Part shown: positions 1 through 13,400 of the stretch, in pieces
Layout of the letters: every line of letters starts with the position of its first letter
Numbering within the stretch: position 1 is the stretch's first letter
Origin: Caprimulgus europaeus
Taxonomy: Eukaryota; Chordata; Aves; Caprimulgiformes; Caprimulgidae
Length of the DNA stretch: 64,000 nucleotides
Direction of reading: 5' to 3'
NCBI GenBank assembly: GCA_907165065.1
Contig: OU015526.1
Location: 67,727,723-67,791,722, forward strand
The notes under the pieces: model-generated
What the model saw: the letters and a program-made list of their open reading frames with translations, nothing else
Database searches by the model: none
Told to the model about the DNA's origin: nothing
Made by a program: the position numbers and the translations under genes

Positions 1-767
1 CTGATGACGTGCTGAATATGTCCCTCCTGAGATAAAAGGCAGGAAGAGTTATGCAGGACAGAGATCGAAATTTGGTACATTGTGTTTTTATCCCGTAAAG
101 CAAGTCTTGTTTGGAAGGAGGGTTGTGAACTTCAGTAGCCTCAGGAAAGGAGTGGTTTAAACTTCAAGCATCGTGATACTTGGTCTGTGTTGGTCATGTT
201 GACATGCAGGATCAGATGAGGTTTGACAAAGTTTGGTTTTGCAGCCAACTGATATAATTAGACTAGGTCGAACTTCCAAGAACAGATTTGCCCTTTCCCA
301 TAGTTGTGTGAAGTCAGACCAAGTACAGGAATGCAGTAATTTGCCATGTAGCTTTGTTTTCACAAAGGACCCGTTTCTTCTAGAATTAGTTAGAAAAACA
401 TCACAGTGAGAAGATTCTGAGATTTCACACAGTTTTGGCTTTGAATTCCTAGTGTTATTTAGGACTGAAGCCAGCTAGTAAGCCAGACAGCTAGTGTGTG
501 GGCTGATACCATGTTAGTAAGAGCCGGGGTTGCAAATCGATATTGATGAAAGTGCACTTCAGTATCTGCCATCAGTTTGAAAGGTCGTTTGTATCTGCTT
601 GTGTGAGAGAGGCCACGACACCATACAGCAGCCAACCCATTCAGCTGAATACATAATACTTACTTAAATATTTTAAAATATTTTGGTGCATTAAGTGATT
701 CTGGCTTTCTTAGACATTGTGTTTCCTTGTGGAGGCTGGTATGTGCCCCGCTCCAGGCTGAGCCTTA

Positions 768-1520
768 GAATCATAGAGTAATAGAACCATTTAGGTTTGA
801 AAAGACCTTTATGATTGAGTCCAACCATAAACCTAATACTGCCAGGTCCCAGTAAACCATGTCAGTTACAATTGCCACATCTACACATCCTTTAAACACC
901 TCCAGGGATGGTGGTGACTCCACCACTTCCCTGGGCAGCCTGTTCCAATGCTGCACAACCCTTTCAGTGAAGAAATTTTTCCTAATATCCAATCCGAACC
1001 TCCTCTGGCACAACTTCAGGCCATTTCCTCTTGTCCTATCACTTGTTACTTGGCTGAACAGACCAACCCCCATCTCTCTACACCCTCCTTTCAGGTAGTT
1101 GTAGAGAGTGATAAGGTCTCCCCTCAGCCTCCTTTTCTCCAGGCTAAACAACCCCAGTGCTCTCAGCTGCTCCTCAGAAGGCTTGTTCTCCCCAGCTTCA
1201 TTGCCCTTCTCTGGACACGCTCCAGCACCTCCATGTCCTTCTTGTAGTGAGGAGCCCAAAACTGAACACAGCACTTGAGATGTGGCCTCACCAGTGCCAA
1301 GTACAAGAGGATGACCACTTCCCTGATCCTGCTGACCACACTTGTTCTGATACAGGCCAGGATGCTGTTGGCCTTCTTGGCCAGCACCCCCAGGTCCTTT
1401 TCTGCCAAGCAGCTTTCCAACCACTGTTCCTCAAGCCTGTAGTTTTGCATGGGGTTGTTGTAACCCAAGGGCAGGATCCAGCACTTGGCCTTGCTGAGCC
1501 TCATGCAATTGGCTTGGGCA
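768..1520 (-). mobile_element. CR1 LINE fragment, antisense to RNF150
   Basis: On the minus strand this reads as the 3' end of a CR1 non-LTR retrotransposon: pieces of the reverse-transcriptase ORF C-terminal region, including motifs such as [19 protein letters not shown] and [20 protein letters not shown], then the short CR1 3' UTR ending near 768. The coding part is split over two frames, so it is inactive. It belongs with the copies at 52005 and 58720 by its shared KGGCRE / LFSQV wording. The 5' end is truncated, and its exact position is uncertain by about 50 bases. Confidence 0.88.
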
Positions 1521-2650
1521 GCTGTGAGCTGTGTCCACCTGTGGTTCCCTGGTGGGTTTGTGTGGCTGTGCCAGACAAATGATGCACATAGGGCAGTGGC
1601 AGCACAGGGAAACACAGGCTGGGCACTGCTCAAGTGTAAAAGTTCAAGCAAACTGAAACTTGACTCTCAGGCTCTGCCAAGTAAAAGTGGGACACCAGTT
1701 GCAAGCCTTAGAAAGGAAATTTAGAGTTGATCTTTATGGTGTTTCAGAACAAGCAAATTAGTCTTAGTTTGCACCTTTTGGAGCAGGACTGTGTATATCA
1801 AGCCTCATATTTCAGAATAAAATAGCTTCTTTCGATTTTGCTGAAGTTATTATTAAGTTATATTAGGTAGTTGGACTAAGGTCCCTTCCAACTGAACTAT
1901 TCATTCTATTTAATTAATTGATTAAAAAATATATTTTTAGGAAGGCATAGCAATTTTCAGTTTCCTACATGCCAGTGTAATTTTTGAGGCTACGTGCATG
2001 ATAGGAAACTTTCCTCCTTTTCTTCAGAAGGAGAGGGGCTGAACAAACTTCACTGCTTGCACCGAGTCCTGACTGCTCTTTTTGGCCTACTCAACAGTGT
2101 TTCTTAAATCCCCAGCCCCACATTCCTGCATTATATACAGGGCTCAGGTAGCTGCTTAGTGGCCACTTCAGACCAAGCACAGGATTAGCCACAACCCCTT
2201 CAGGGCTGGAATTGTTCAGGAGCTCACTCAGATGGGAAATTTCTAAAGAGCAGGAAAGTCAAGGATAATGTTTTAAAAAACATCATACTGGAGTTTTTTT
2301 CATTTAAATGAAAAGTAGCATTTTTTTTTTCAGTTCACTTTATTTCCTAATGCCTGCATCCTGAAAAATACCAGACCCATGATAGCTTCACATTTAAATT
2401 ATGTGTAATCAGGTTTGTCTGTAGAACCATCCAGAAACACTAATGTGATTTTACAAGCAGGTTTTGTTTACTGACAGCCTTTACCATTTAAAGAATATGG
2501 GTTTTGCTGGTGCATTTTGTGTATTTTTCCTAATTCTCTAATGGTGTATGTCTTGTTTTCCAAACTCAGTTGAGCAACACTGTGCATATGTGCTTGAGAT
2601 GCTGCAGAAATAATTTTAGTCTTGTGCACGTAGGATACAACTTTCAAGGG

Positions 2651-2928
2651 CAGGTAGTGATAGAATGAGGGGTAATGGCTTTAAAGTGAAAGAGGGGAGG
2701 TTTAGATTAGATATTAGGAAGAAATTCTTCACTGTGAGGGTGGTGAGACACTGGAACAGGTTGCCCAGAGAAGCTGTGGATGCCCCCTCCCTGGAAGTGT
2801 TCAAAGTCAGGTTGGATGAGGCTTTGAGCAACCTGGTCTAGTGGAAGGTGTCCCTGCTGATGGCAGGGGGGTTGGAACTGGATGATCTTTAAGGTCCCTT
2901 CCAGCCCAAACCATTCTATGAATCTATG
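2651..2928 (+). mobile_element. CR1 LINE 3' end fragment
   Basis: A 5'-truncated CR1 tail of about 280 bp. It holds the terminal coding block (GGGTGGTGAGACACTGGAAC and following) and the 3' UTR ending in CCATTCTATGAATCTATG. It lies 150 bp upstream of the RNF150 exon at 3078, in the same orientation. It shares its type with 8338, 16501, 33022, 41147, 49868 and 59425. Confidence 0.9.
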
Positions 2929-2997
2929 TTAGAGTTTTCCTTGCAGTCCTTGCAGAGGTTACAAACCACACCATCTGAAACACTCTCACTTCACTGA

Positions 2998-3273
<276 letters not shown>

Positions 3274-4284
3274 TGACCATGTTATTGATTTATTAATTGA
3301 TTTCTTAAGGGGAGTACGAGCTGGAATGTCTGACTCGACCTCTCTCCTGCACCCCACTTCTGGTAGCAAGGAAGAGTGTGTGTATGGGGGTTGGTTGGGT
3401 GTTGGGATTATTTGTGTGTCTGTGGTTGCCTGCTTTGTGGAGCAGAGGATTGTTTACTGGTGTTTTAGTGGATTTATAGATTCTTTCCCCTTGCTTTTGT
3501 TTGTGTTTTAAATCAGGACCGGATTTATTTTTCTAATCATGCTCTCGGTTCAAATCTCAAAGCAAAAGGTCTGCAAATAAAATTTTCCCTGCTATACTAG
3601 CTGAGGACAACTAATTGCTCATTCTGGGGAGCTAAATCTTTTTTCTGTCAGGTTTCTCTTAAAGTCTATCTGTAGCAATGTCTGTATTCCTAACTCCAAT
3701 TAGGGAGCATTTCTCCCAGTAACTACGCATGTGGCAGACCACATGATATACAAGAAGTTGTTAAGCTCTTTGTTATTTGAACATTCAGATGTGGTTACAA
3801 GCTGCCAAGGCAATTGATCTTTTTAGGGTGCTTGTTTACATTCAGATAGCCCATGTCCTGTTTGCCATACAGCTCCTAACCACAGTTATTGCAGAGATCA
3901 GGGGCTTCTCCAGGAAGAACTGAGTCACTTTCCCACACCGTGCAAAGCTTTGCCACGTGATGGTGAAGTTCAATACTGAAACACCACCGGCTGGTGCATT
4001 AACAGGTGCTGTAAATACCCTCCCCAGTTACAGATGGTGACATGCCAGCTCACATATGAAAGAGCTATATAAAGTAAAATAGCTCATGTGAACGTACTAG
4101 GGGAGCTGATGGAGCCGTTCCCCAAGGGTTCATTTTCATGGAGACTAGGAAACCAAGCAGGTTGCTGCAGAAGAGGTTCCACAGCAAGTGCTGAAGTATG
4201 TTTTTACTGAAGTGGGCAGATATGTTAATCAACCTAATATAATCCAAGCTAAAAATGTGCAATGGAAAAAATGAAGTAGAGGAT

Positions 4285-4477
4285 TCAGGGGTTTCCTCTG
4301 GCTGACAGCAAAGGAAGCGGGAGACTAAGAGCATCTGGTAGCTTGGGGGTTAAAAATTCCTATACTGCTATCCATTGCTCCTCTTCCTCTGTTTTCTCTG
4401 CCTTCTCTTACTAACATATGCCTCAACTCCTGCTTCTCCCTCTCCTACTTCGTGCCCTTTCCTGCTCTCCTCTGCAT
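4285..4477 (+). repeat. 193 bp direct repeat, copy 1
   Basis: First of two copies that read identically base for base. It starts TCAGGGGTTTCCTCTGGCTG and ends CTGCTCTCCTCTGCAT. The right half is a pyrimidine-rich CTTCTC-type stretch. Flanks differ from those of copy 2. I do not recognise it as a known element. Confidence 0.95.
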
Positions 4478-5669
4478 GTAGTTAGGACAACGTGTCATTA
4501 CAGTTGGGCTGCTTTTTCTGCTAAGCATGTTATATTATCTTTAAAAGATGATACAACTGTTAAATCAGTATTTGAGATGTCGGGAAAAGCCAGAATGAAG
4601 GCTGGCTCTGCCTTTCAGCATCTCTGAGCCTAAGCTCGTATACAGCAGTTTTTCCCCAGGTTCCATGTCTCGGTTCACAGGCCCACCAGTGAGCAGTTAC
4701 CCAAGTTTTCAACACCTTTTCTCTATACCCAGTATATTGTTCCATGGCTTTCTTCTGCACATGCAGGACCACACAATTTCTGCTCTCACACTGCTCCATT
4801 CATATTTTTACCGAGGTATTTCATTAACATGCTATGTATCCAGCTTCATAATCAGAAGATATAGACAAATCAGACCTCCACCTTTTGCAGGTCTGCAGTG
4901 AGATCATAGAGGTCTTTCCAGAAAGGTTAGTACCAGCAGTATTTACATCCAGATTGTGACTGTCACTGGCTTCACTGACAGCCCCCAAAGTCCAGGCATG
5001 TCCACAGGCTCTCTGAGGCTGGTTACATCGAGGGAAGGGGAAAACATGCCCAGGGGCCATGTGTAAAGGTTTTGGTTTACACGACTGGTTTTTATTGCAT
5101 ATGAACAGCTCTGTAGTGGCAGGTATAGAGCCTAATTGCCAGGAATAATTAAAAGGGCTGTTCAGTTTCCTCAGCCAACTTTTCTCTTCTCACAGCTCCC
5201 TGTCTCATTCTCTCTGTACCACGTAGCAGAAGAGGGATCCATTCTGTTGCCCTCACTGAGAGCTTTCCGCATGGAGCTTCTCTGGAAATAATCGTACTGG
5301 GCATGTAATTAAAAATACTGCTGCAACCAACATAAACAACTGGGTCAAATTAAGATTTCAGAATTGGCCTTAACGCTGGTCTCTCTTAACACTAAAAATC
5401 AATCACTTGGATGTTAGTGTTCCACTAGCAAATTTTGTTTATAGGATTTCATTGTATGAATTTCTGTACAAATTTCCCTAGGTTGTTCTAAGACAACCAA
5501 CTGAAAACAGCCCGCTCCATCATTTGGAGGAGGTGTACTGGCTCCCACCTGCATGGATTATCATTCAGGTTCACGAAGGGAGAGTTGCATGCTACAGCCT
5601 TACCCCTCGAGGTGACTTACAGTAGGAGCTGTTTTCCGTGGGAACTGGGAGCAGATGGTAGCCTTCGTG

Positions 5670-5862
5670 TCAGGGGTTTCCTCTGGCTGACAGCAAAGGA
5701 AGCGGGAGACTAAGAGCATCTGGTAGCTTGGGGGTTAAAAATTCCTATACTGCTATCCATTGCTCCTCTTCCTCTGTTTTCTCTGCCTTCTCTTACTAAC
5801 ATATGCCTCAACTCCTGCTTCTCCCTCTCCTACTTCGTGCCCTTTCCTGCTCTCCTCTGCAT
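5670..5862 (+). repeat. 193 bp direct repeat, copy 2
   Basis: Second copy, 1385 bp downstream of the first (start to start) and in the same orientation. I find no mismatch over 193 bases. The sequence diverges at once on both sides. No target-site duplication flanks the pair. Confidence 0.95.
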
Positions 5863-8337
5863 AACCCCTCCTGCCCAATATTTCAAGCTCCTGCCCTGGT
5901 GTTGCTGCTTGTGCTCCCTGTTCAGCTCGCAGGACCTGTTCTCCACCCACACAAAAGTTGTGCATTCTCAGCCTACTCACTGCCCAGCAGCAGCTGAGAG
6001 CAGCCCAGGGTGGGCATCGGTCCCATGGCATGCTTTCTGGTGCCACCATGTGAAGTCCTCTTGTCTTTAGAGAGTGTAGTTGTCGATCCCAAATAAGCCA
6101 CTGGTCTCCATCAGCACTCATGAACTGATATTTTCACAGGCTCATAACTTAGCCAGATGTCAGAAGGCTGTTGTGGGAAAAGACATTTCCCTTGGAAGAA
6201 GCTGTAAAGCTCTAGGGCTTCTCAGTGAGAGGTGGCAAACATTGCTGTAGAGAGGATAGAGCAAAATGCCATTTGCTAACCACATTCTTGAGTCTTGCTG
6301 AGCCGTCTTAGCTGAAATTTCCACACACAGAAAAGCAGCCTTAGGCAGGCAGCAGTCTCTGATGAGAGACTTGAGCATAAATTTGCCAAAGTCTTTTTGT
6401 AGGCTTTTACAATGGGAGGAATGAGGAAATCTTACCATAGGCAGGGCTAGCATGGGGGGTTTTTTTTCTGCCAGCTGCATGTTTGTCCTATGGTTGTCAT
6501 TAAGGAGCTGGCTTGTGTGACTATGGATATATTGTGCTTCATTTAGCAGGAAGACTCCGGCTTTTCCAGGAAATTGTTGGTTAAAACCCAAATAGCTAAA
6601 CGTTTCAATTCAGTTCACGTCTAAACTCTCCATTTACTTTGTGACAGAGACTTCAAATATTATCTGCCCTAAAACCAGATTCCCCAGGCTGCCATGAGGC
6701 ACCAAAATGACTGCACTCATTTTCACAGTAGCTGAGCACGCTCCGCGTCTCCACTTTTCACCGTGGCACTCTGCAGCTCCAGAGGATTATTAACTATCTA
6801 TCAGCAAATGCTTGGCCTAACCTTTTCCACTGTCTCTTTGCTGGTGAATCCAGCTCAGACTATAATGCTTTTGGCTGGAATATTTGAAGGGAATTATCAG
6901 TGAAAGTGTCTTTCACTCTCAAAGAGTTACGTTGCTATTGGGTTGATAATATCACATAAAATAGTTTCCCTCTGCTTCTCCCCCTTTTCTGCAAATATCT
7001 GCTGGATAGGCAGACAGCTGCATTTTTGGCAGCAGATTGGATGACTTGAAGCTATTCACTAAGAGCCTTAGCCAAGCCCTCAGAAGTCAATACAAAGCCT
7101 TCCCTTGACTTTAGTGGAATTGTGCCCTCAAAGCACTTACATGCGGGGAACGAGTGAAACCAATATAATTAAACTTAGCAAATGTATCTGGGTCACTCTG
7201 ACAGCAAAAGCCATCATGTCTTTTTTTTGGTCAGTATTTCATATCATTAGTTTTATAGTATGCTGCTTAGTTTGGGGTATTTTTTTCCAACTAAAATAAT
7301 TCAGGAGTAAAGGGATTAATTATATCGAGCAATGCTATTTTTGCATCTTTAATGTATGGTTTGGCTTTCAATTATAATCCCTTGTTTTTAAAGGTTTAAA
7401 AGTTAGTGATAAAACCCCATTCTAGGAATAACTGGAATCAGAGCAGAGGACAGACAACTGATCCCCTGAAAAAAAATCTGAAATACTTTTTCCTAGAGTA
7501 GAAAAGAAAAAACAGGCCTTTTTGTTCTTTAAGATACACTGCCATCAAAGGCAAATTTAAGTTAAAAATGAAATTCTGAAAGCGTTTGTTATAACAGCTA
7601 AGGGTGAGGGAAAGAGTTATAGATCTAAGGAATTTTGGATCCAAGTCCCTACAGGTAAATGATTGGTATTTCACTTAGAAAAGCACAGGTGTGATGGATT
7701 TCATTAAAAACTAGTATAGCTGAACATGCCTTTATCCCTTCTGAGGAGCTCTCACTGCTTGTGGATTAGACTGGAGCCAGACAACTACAGTTCTAATTTT
7801 TATCCCAAAATGCAGTTTGTGGATACAAGTCACCTGAGGATTGTTTAAAATGCCTGCCTTTTTCATTAGGAACACTTGTGAAAAGGTATTTATGAAGTGG
7901 CAACAATCAGACAGGGAATGTATGGAAAAAGGCAAAACATGCTAAGTTCCGGGTTCTGCAAAAAATGTAAGCATATGGTAACCTTCTACAGCTGAGTTCA
8001 AAGGGATTACTCTGTGCTTAAAGCTAAGCCTCTCTTTAAGTCTTTGCTGTATCTTACTTTGCTTAGTTTCTAGGTGCCTGCTGTTGGAGATGGGCAAGTA
8101 GTGAGATTTTCAAAAACACCTTTGCAAGTGAGACAACTAAGCATGGCAAAAATCAGATCCACAGAGCTGAGTACATCTCCTCTGGCTTTAGCCATCCAGA
8201 CACTGGATTTCCAGTCTAGCTGCTTAGCACTGAGCAGTGGGAAAGCAGAGGGGGAAATTCATACCAGTTACCTTAGGGTGGGATGAATTGCACAGAGAAA
8301 TTGTCTCAATCTGTTGAAGTTGGATGAAACTAAGTTA

Positions 8338-8785
8338 GAGGAGGGCCACAAGGATAATCCAAGGGCTGGAGCACCTCTGCTATGAGGACAGGCTGAGAGA
8401 GTTGGGGCTGTTCAGCCTGGAAAAGAGAAGGCTCCGGGAAGATCTTACAGTGTCCTTCCAGTACCTGAAGGGGCTACAGGAAGGCTGGGAAGGGACTTTT
8501 TAGAAGGGCACGTGTTGATAGAACAGTGAGAAATGGCTTTAAATTGGAAGAGGGTAGGTTTAGATTAGATATTAGGAAGAAATTCTTCACTGTGAGGGTG
8601 GTCAGACACTGGAACAGGTTGCCCAGGGAAGCTGTGGATGCCCCCTCCCTGGAAGTGTTCAAGGCCAGGCTGGATGAGGCTTTGAGCAACCTGGTCTAGT
8701 GGAAGGTGTCCCTGCTCATGGCAGGGGGGTTGGAACTGGATGATCGTTAAGGTCCCTTCCAACCCAAACCATTCTGTGATTCTAT
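8338..8785 (+). mobile_element. CR1 LINE fragment
   Basis: Truncated CR1 beginning in the RT-ORF block GAGGAGGGCCACAAGGATAA and running through to the tail CCATTCTGTGATTCTAT. It is about 450 bp long, with an internal shortening after CTGAAGGGGCTACAGGAAGG, and is frameshifted. Sense to RNF150. Confidence 0.9.
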
Positions 8786-10195
8786 AAACCTAAGTGACTG
8801 ATCCAGATTCACTGTCTGACTCCTGGAAAATAAAGATAAATGGGAACAACTTAACTTTACGTTTCTTAACTAAACAAGGTATCTACGTAACTGCAGCTCA
8901 ACCTTGCTATGTCCCTCTCTCATTTTGTAAGCTTTGTACTCTGACACACAGCATCCTCATTTCTGAATTAGCCTTGGTTTTGTTACAGTATGTTAAAACT
9001 TCAAAACCCACTTCTTGAAATAATTATGCAAACAATTTTTCTCCATACCTTGGTGAGCACTCAATGTGGTTCCATGGGCAAATGGCACAAGAATCCGTCT
9101 CCTCATAGAGGACAAGGAGCTTTTTTACTCATATGGTTGTCACCAGTGTTTATGGGGAGCGCCACAGAAATCACTGCTGTATGAATGGGAGCATCAGGCC
9201 TATAACAGACCCAGAGAAATCAAGGCTAGAAACTAGTCTAACTCTTATAAGTGCCCAGCTTGGACACAGTGTCTCTGGACAAATGGTCCCCTTTGCCACC
9301 CAGCGCCCACTTGAAGTCTCAGTGCCCATTTTGAACAGGCGCTCGATGCTAAGGATGCGGTGCAAGAGGTGGGCACCCCAGCCCCTTCTCATTGCTCCCC
9401 TGTAAGGTCAGTGCAAAGGCAGACACCTGACTTGAAGAGCTTGGCTCCTCTGGAGGTGTAGGTGCATTCACTACATAACTGCAAGAGAGGAATGCCTGAA
9501 GTCCCCAGAACTGGGTTTCATCCTTGGTCTCTCAGAATCACAAAGCAAGAAAGACTGTGGATCTAATAATACTCTCCAAATTCCCATTATTTCTTGTTTG
9601 TTTCTTTTCTCATAATTTTGTTTTGTAGGAAATACAGCATTAGTAAAGGACAAGATCTTTTCATGTTAAAAAACTTGTCTTAAAAACAGCTTTAGCTTCT
9701 TTTTCTTTGCACCCCACGCATAGATGCGCCCACAGGCAGTTGCCTTGAATTCCTATCCGTGAAAGCTCTGATATTGGCTCTATAAAATGTTTATTTAGGG
9801 AAAAGATAATCATTCCCCTTCAGCTACTGTTTCTGTTTACATTTGTAATCTGACTCATCAGTCTGCCTGTGTTGAGCAGATCATATCAATAAATGAGTTA
9901 CTTTTTCTATGTATGCTCTCCCAAAACCTTTAAAAAGTATGAATAAGAATATTTAGAGATTGTAGGTGACACAGTTTAATACTGAATATTTGCAATGCAT
10001 ATTTTGGGTCTCTCTTCCAACAAATTGTATTAAGAGGTTTTAAGTACCTGAAAACAAACAAACTGCATGTTTATTTATCATATGTTGCCATTTTCAGTAC
10101 TGAGAGAAAGCAAAAAACCCTAAAGAAGTGGGAGCAAGTAAATTAAATCTCTTTATGAGGCAAAAGCTTAAATTTCTGCTTTTTCTTCCCATTAG

Positions 10196-10406
10196 CCAAA
10201 TGCAGATTGCATGGATGATATACCTCCAGACTTGGAAGCTTCCATAGGAGGACCACCAACCAACCAGATAACAGGAGCCAGCGATATAACAGTGAACGAG
10301 AGCTCTGTAGCCCTGGATCCCCCGGTGCGGACTGTGGGAGTACTACAAGTCATCCAAGACATAGACTCCTTTCCCCAGGTTGGGGAGGGTAACTTCACAA
10401 CAAACA
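10196..10406 (+). CDS. RNF150: RNF150 internal coding exon: post-RING linker
   Basis: Internal exon in phase with the previous one: it starts on a whole codon (PNADCMDDIPPDL...) and ends after the first base of a split Asn codon. It encodes 70 residues of the low-complexity cytosolic tail after the RING. The segment GGPPTNQITGAS followed by TVNESSV is characteristic of RNF150 and absent from RNF130, as I recall them. The acceptor is strong: a long T/C tract ending ATTAG at 10191-10195. The donor is A|GTAAGT at 10406/10407. No catalytic residues lie here; the acidic, Ser/Thr-rich composition suggests a disordered tail. If the donor is not used, the frame continues into the intron for 12 codons and stops at 10442-10444, overlapping an AATAAA (listed separately). 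Confidence 0.93.
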
Positions 10407-10439
10407 GTAAGTTCCTCTTTCTGGCAGAATTTGCACTGA

Positions 10440-10445
10440 AATAAA
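10440..10445 (+). terminator. RNF150: AATAAA just inside the last intron, overlapping a read-through stop
   Basis: If the donor at 10407 is skipped, the reading frame runs 12 codons into the intron and ends at TAA 10442-10444, which lies within this AATAAA. A G/T-rich stretch follows at about 10479-10502. This arrangement could make a short isoform by intronic polyadenylation. Motif match only. Confidence 0.25.
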
Positions 10446-13400
10446 TGTTTAGAAACCCAAATCACAAACCGATCTCTAGTGTGGGAAGAGTGGTCTTTGA
10501 GGGCTTTTTCACTCTAGCACTGGCCTTATTTTAAGCCTAGCAGAAATCTACAGAGTAAGTAAATTTAAATATCATGTCGTTCTCCTGTACTGCAAAAACT
10601 TCCAGCCTGTGTGCAAATCGGTGTTTGAATAGCAAATTCTAATTGGAGTCCCTTGCATGGACAGAACAAGATATTTCAATCAACAAAAACCAATGTAACT
10701 TAGGGTCATATTCAGATATTGCTTTTATGAGTAAGTGATCCCATTCACCATGATAACCTGACAGGTATCACTTGGCTTCTTTGTGAAGCAGATTGGTGTG
10801 TGTCCTTTGGCCTGCCTTTCCTCACTGGGCTACTTGTTACCTTGTCAAAGTTATTCTTACCTGCATATCATGACATAATAATGAAAGCAACTATCACTTT
10901 TACTGCCTTCAGTCAAGCAAAAAAGAATGTTGAATTCTGATTTTGCCTTTCCTTTATCTCCTTATAGCAACTGAAGCTAGTCTGGTTAAATAACTTCATA
11001 ATAAGTTCATACTTGAACTCCTCATTTCAGAAGGGCTGGTGATCAGAGTTCCTGTACTTGAAAACCTGGGAATAGTGAAAAACACTGCCAATTTGTACAA
11101 AAAAAGGAAAAAAATGGATTTTTTCAGTGTATTTAATTAGGGGCACCATTTGAACCAGTAGCTCTCAACATGTCTGCATGTGTCTCTATTCCAAAAAATG
11201 ATGTTCTTTGTTGAAAATCTAGATCTGACAGTTTAAAAATAATCTTGTCAGCTGTTTTGAGTGAAGATTCTACTAGTCTAAAATTCTCATTTTTAGGTAA
11301 AATAGCAGATCAATGAAAAATACATGTCTATCTCATACCAGTTGGTGTATTAGTATTGAAAAGACTATTGTAGAAAATCATCAGATACACCTGAAGGGAG
11401 GTAGAAGAATGTGATAAAATTAGGGTTTGTGTATGGAGCCAGTGTGGGTCCTGGAAAAAATTATACATTTTCAACCATTTCTAGGTACTACTCTGGGCGT
11501 GAAAAAGAAGGCAAGTAATAATATGGTGTGTAAAAGGTAGGAGCGATATGAGGGGGCTAGGCTGAAATGATTTTGTGTTAGTCTCCTTACTCCGTGGAGA
11601 GACTTGATAATCACATTTTCCCTCATATTGCAACCAGTGTCCTGGCAGTGAAAATAACTTCTGGCCACAAGTGACTCAGCAGTGGATTTTTAAGTTCTGC
11701 CTTTGTGGATTAGGTAGTGGTTTCAGTTTTGGTCCTTTTATGGTCTAAGTCCTGCATTCAGCAAGAGGTGAGCAGCAAGGTTAGAGGTCCAACTGTCATC
11801 CGTGGCCAGTCTATCTGTCAGCTGGTGGCATAGGACTTCCTCAGGCCTCCCTGAGTGCTGGCAAGAGCTGTTCAAAACAAGATGTTATTCTGTTCCTTCC
11901 AGTAATTGTTTCTAAATGCATTTGAGAGTGATTTAAACCATGAAGGGAAGATTTTACTTCATGGTACCACGATGTAACTAAAAACTGGGATAGGTGCTGG
12001 TCACAGCTGTACCCTCTTAACGTTCCAGAAGTGAGTAGCTGCTCTGACAGATCATTATTGTTGTCCTGATGTTCTTTACAAGATCTGCTGTTGGAGTTGA
12101 GAAGGGGGGCCGTGGTGTGCCCTTTAGACCCACAGCTGCATGGCACATGCTGAGAAGAGCCAGGAGCCTGGTGCAAAGCCCAGCATTAGGGGTACTCCAT
12201 GCTTTTCATCCCAGGATCTTGGCACACCAAGAAGCAGTTCTTCTGGTTTGTCATCAAGGGTAACAATGGTGTTGAGGCATCCAGGGAACACAAGAGTTGG
12301 GTAACTCTCCAGCCACTCTCTTCTCCTCCAGTTTTGTTTCCAGAGTCTGTCAGTATCAGTCCAAACACATTCGTTCTCCATTTCCCAAGTTGCCAGCTAA
12401 ATGACTGGGTGAAAACTTGCTCTGAGCCAGCAGTGTACTGCAGAGATGCCTTATTTTGCCTTTGTGCCCTCCATTTTCCCCCTTACTTTTAATGACATTT
12501 GGGCAATAGTCACTAATACTGGACAGTCCTGAGGGCTGACAGCAGAGAGCCCGTGGACAAGGAACTTGCACCAACACCAGCGGTCTGTCCAGGCACATGA
12601 ATAATGAGGCAGCAAACCATGGAGCTTCAGGAGATCTCCATCACCTGAAAAGGATGGCCACATGGCCTGGGGAAGGACTGGGAAAAAAGCTTTTCCCTGG
12701 TTATTTGAGGGAGAAAAGGAGAGGAGAGCAGGGGAAACTAGCAGGTGAGTCTCATGGCGTTGCAGGAGTGGCTGGGGACCCAGTGCTAAAAACAGACCTT
12801 TCCAGTTGTTTAGTGAGGAAAGAGGAGTCCTGAGAAAACCTTAAAGGACCTTGGGAGCTTCCAAACCCTGGTGTGTGCCTGCCTATGCTGTGCCTGTCAC
12901 ACACAGTCACTCAGTGATCTCTGGTTTAGTGCTTGGTTAGCTGTTGTCAGTCACCCATCATTGATACATAGACATGAATCTTCATCTGGATTTCTCCTCT
13001 CAAAGTGGAATACAATACTTGAATATTAGTCAGTGGTAGGTGTGTAAATTTACATGCTGTCATCACCACATCCAAAGTGGTGCAATTTGCAGTAGTGACC
13101 AGAAACAGAGCCATTTGGTCTCTTTTTGCAGCAGAGCTGCAGCAAAGAAGAGGTCTTTGGTTGGGAGTTAGGGTGTGTGTTCCAGCAGTGATAAGAATTT
13201 GTCCCTCCAGCTGTCTTATGTGGAATTGGGGTGTTCAGCCACTCTGAAAGGTAGAACTTGGCATCTTAGGCAGCCCAAACTCTTAAGCTAGTGAAAGGGG
13301 AACATCCAGGATCACTGTATAGTTGTGGTATGAAGCCAAATGCTAACTAAATCAGAGGGCAACTGTAGACTGAATAACTGGGTCATAGCTGTCATATAGA

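Noticed and set aside
4285..5862. The 193 bp repeat pair as terminal repeats of a retroelement
   Set aside because: No target-site duplication, no clear TG...CA ends, and no recognisable primer-binding or polypurine tract between them; kept as an unexplained duplication.
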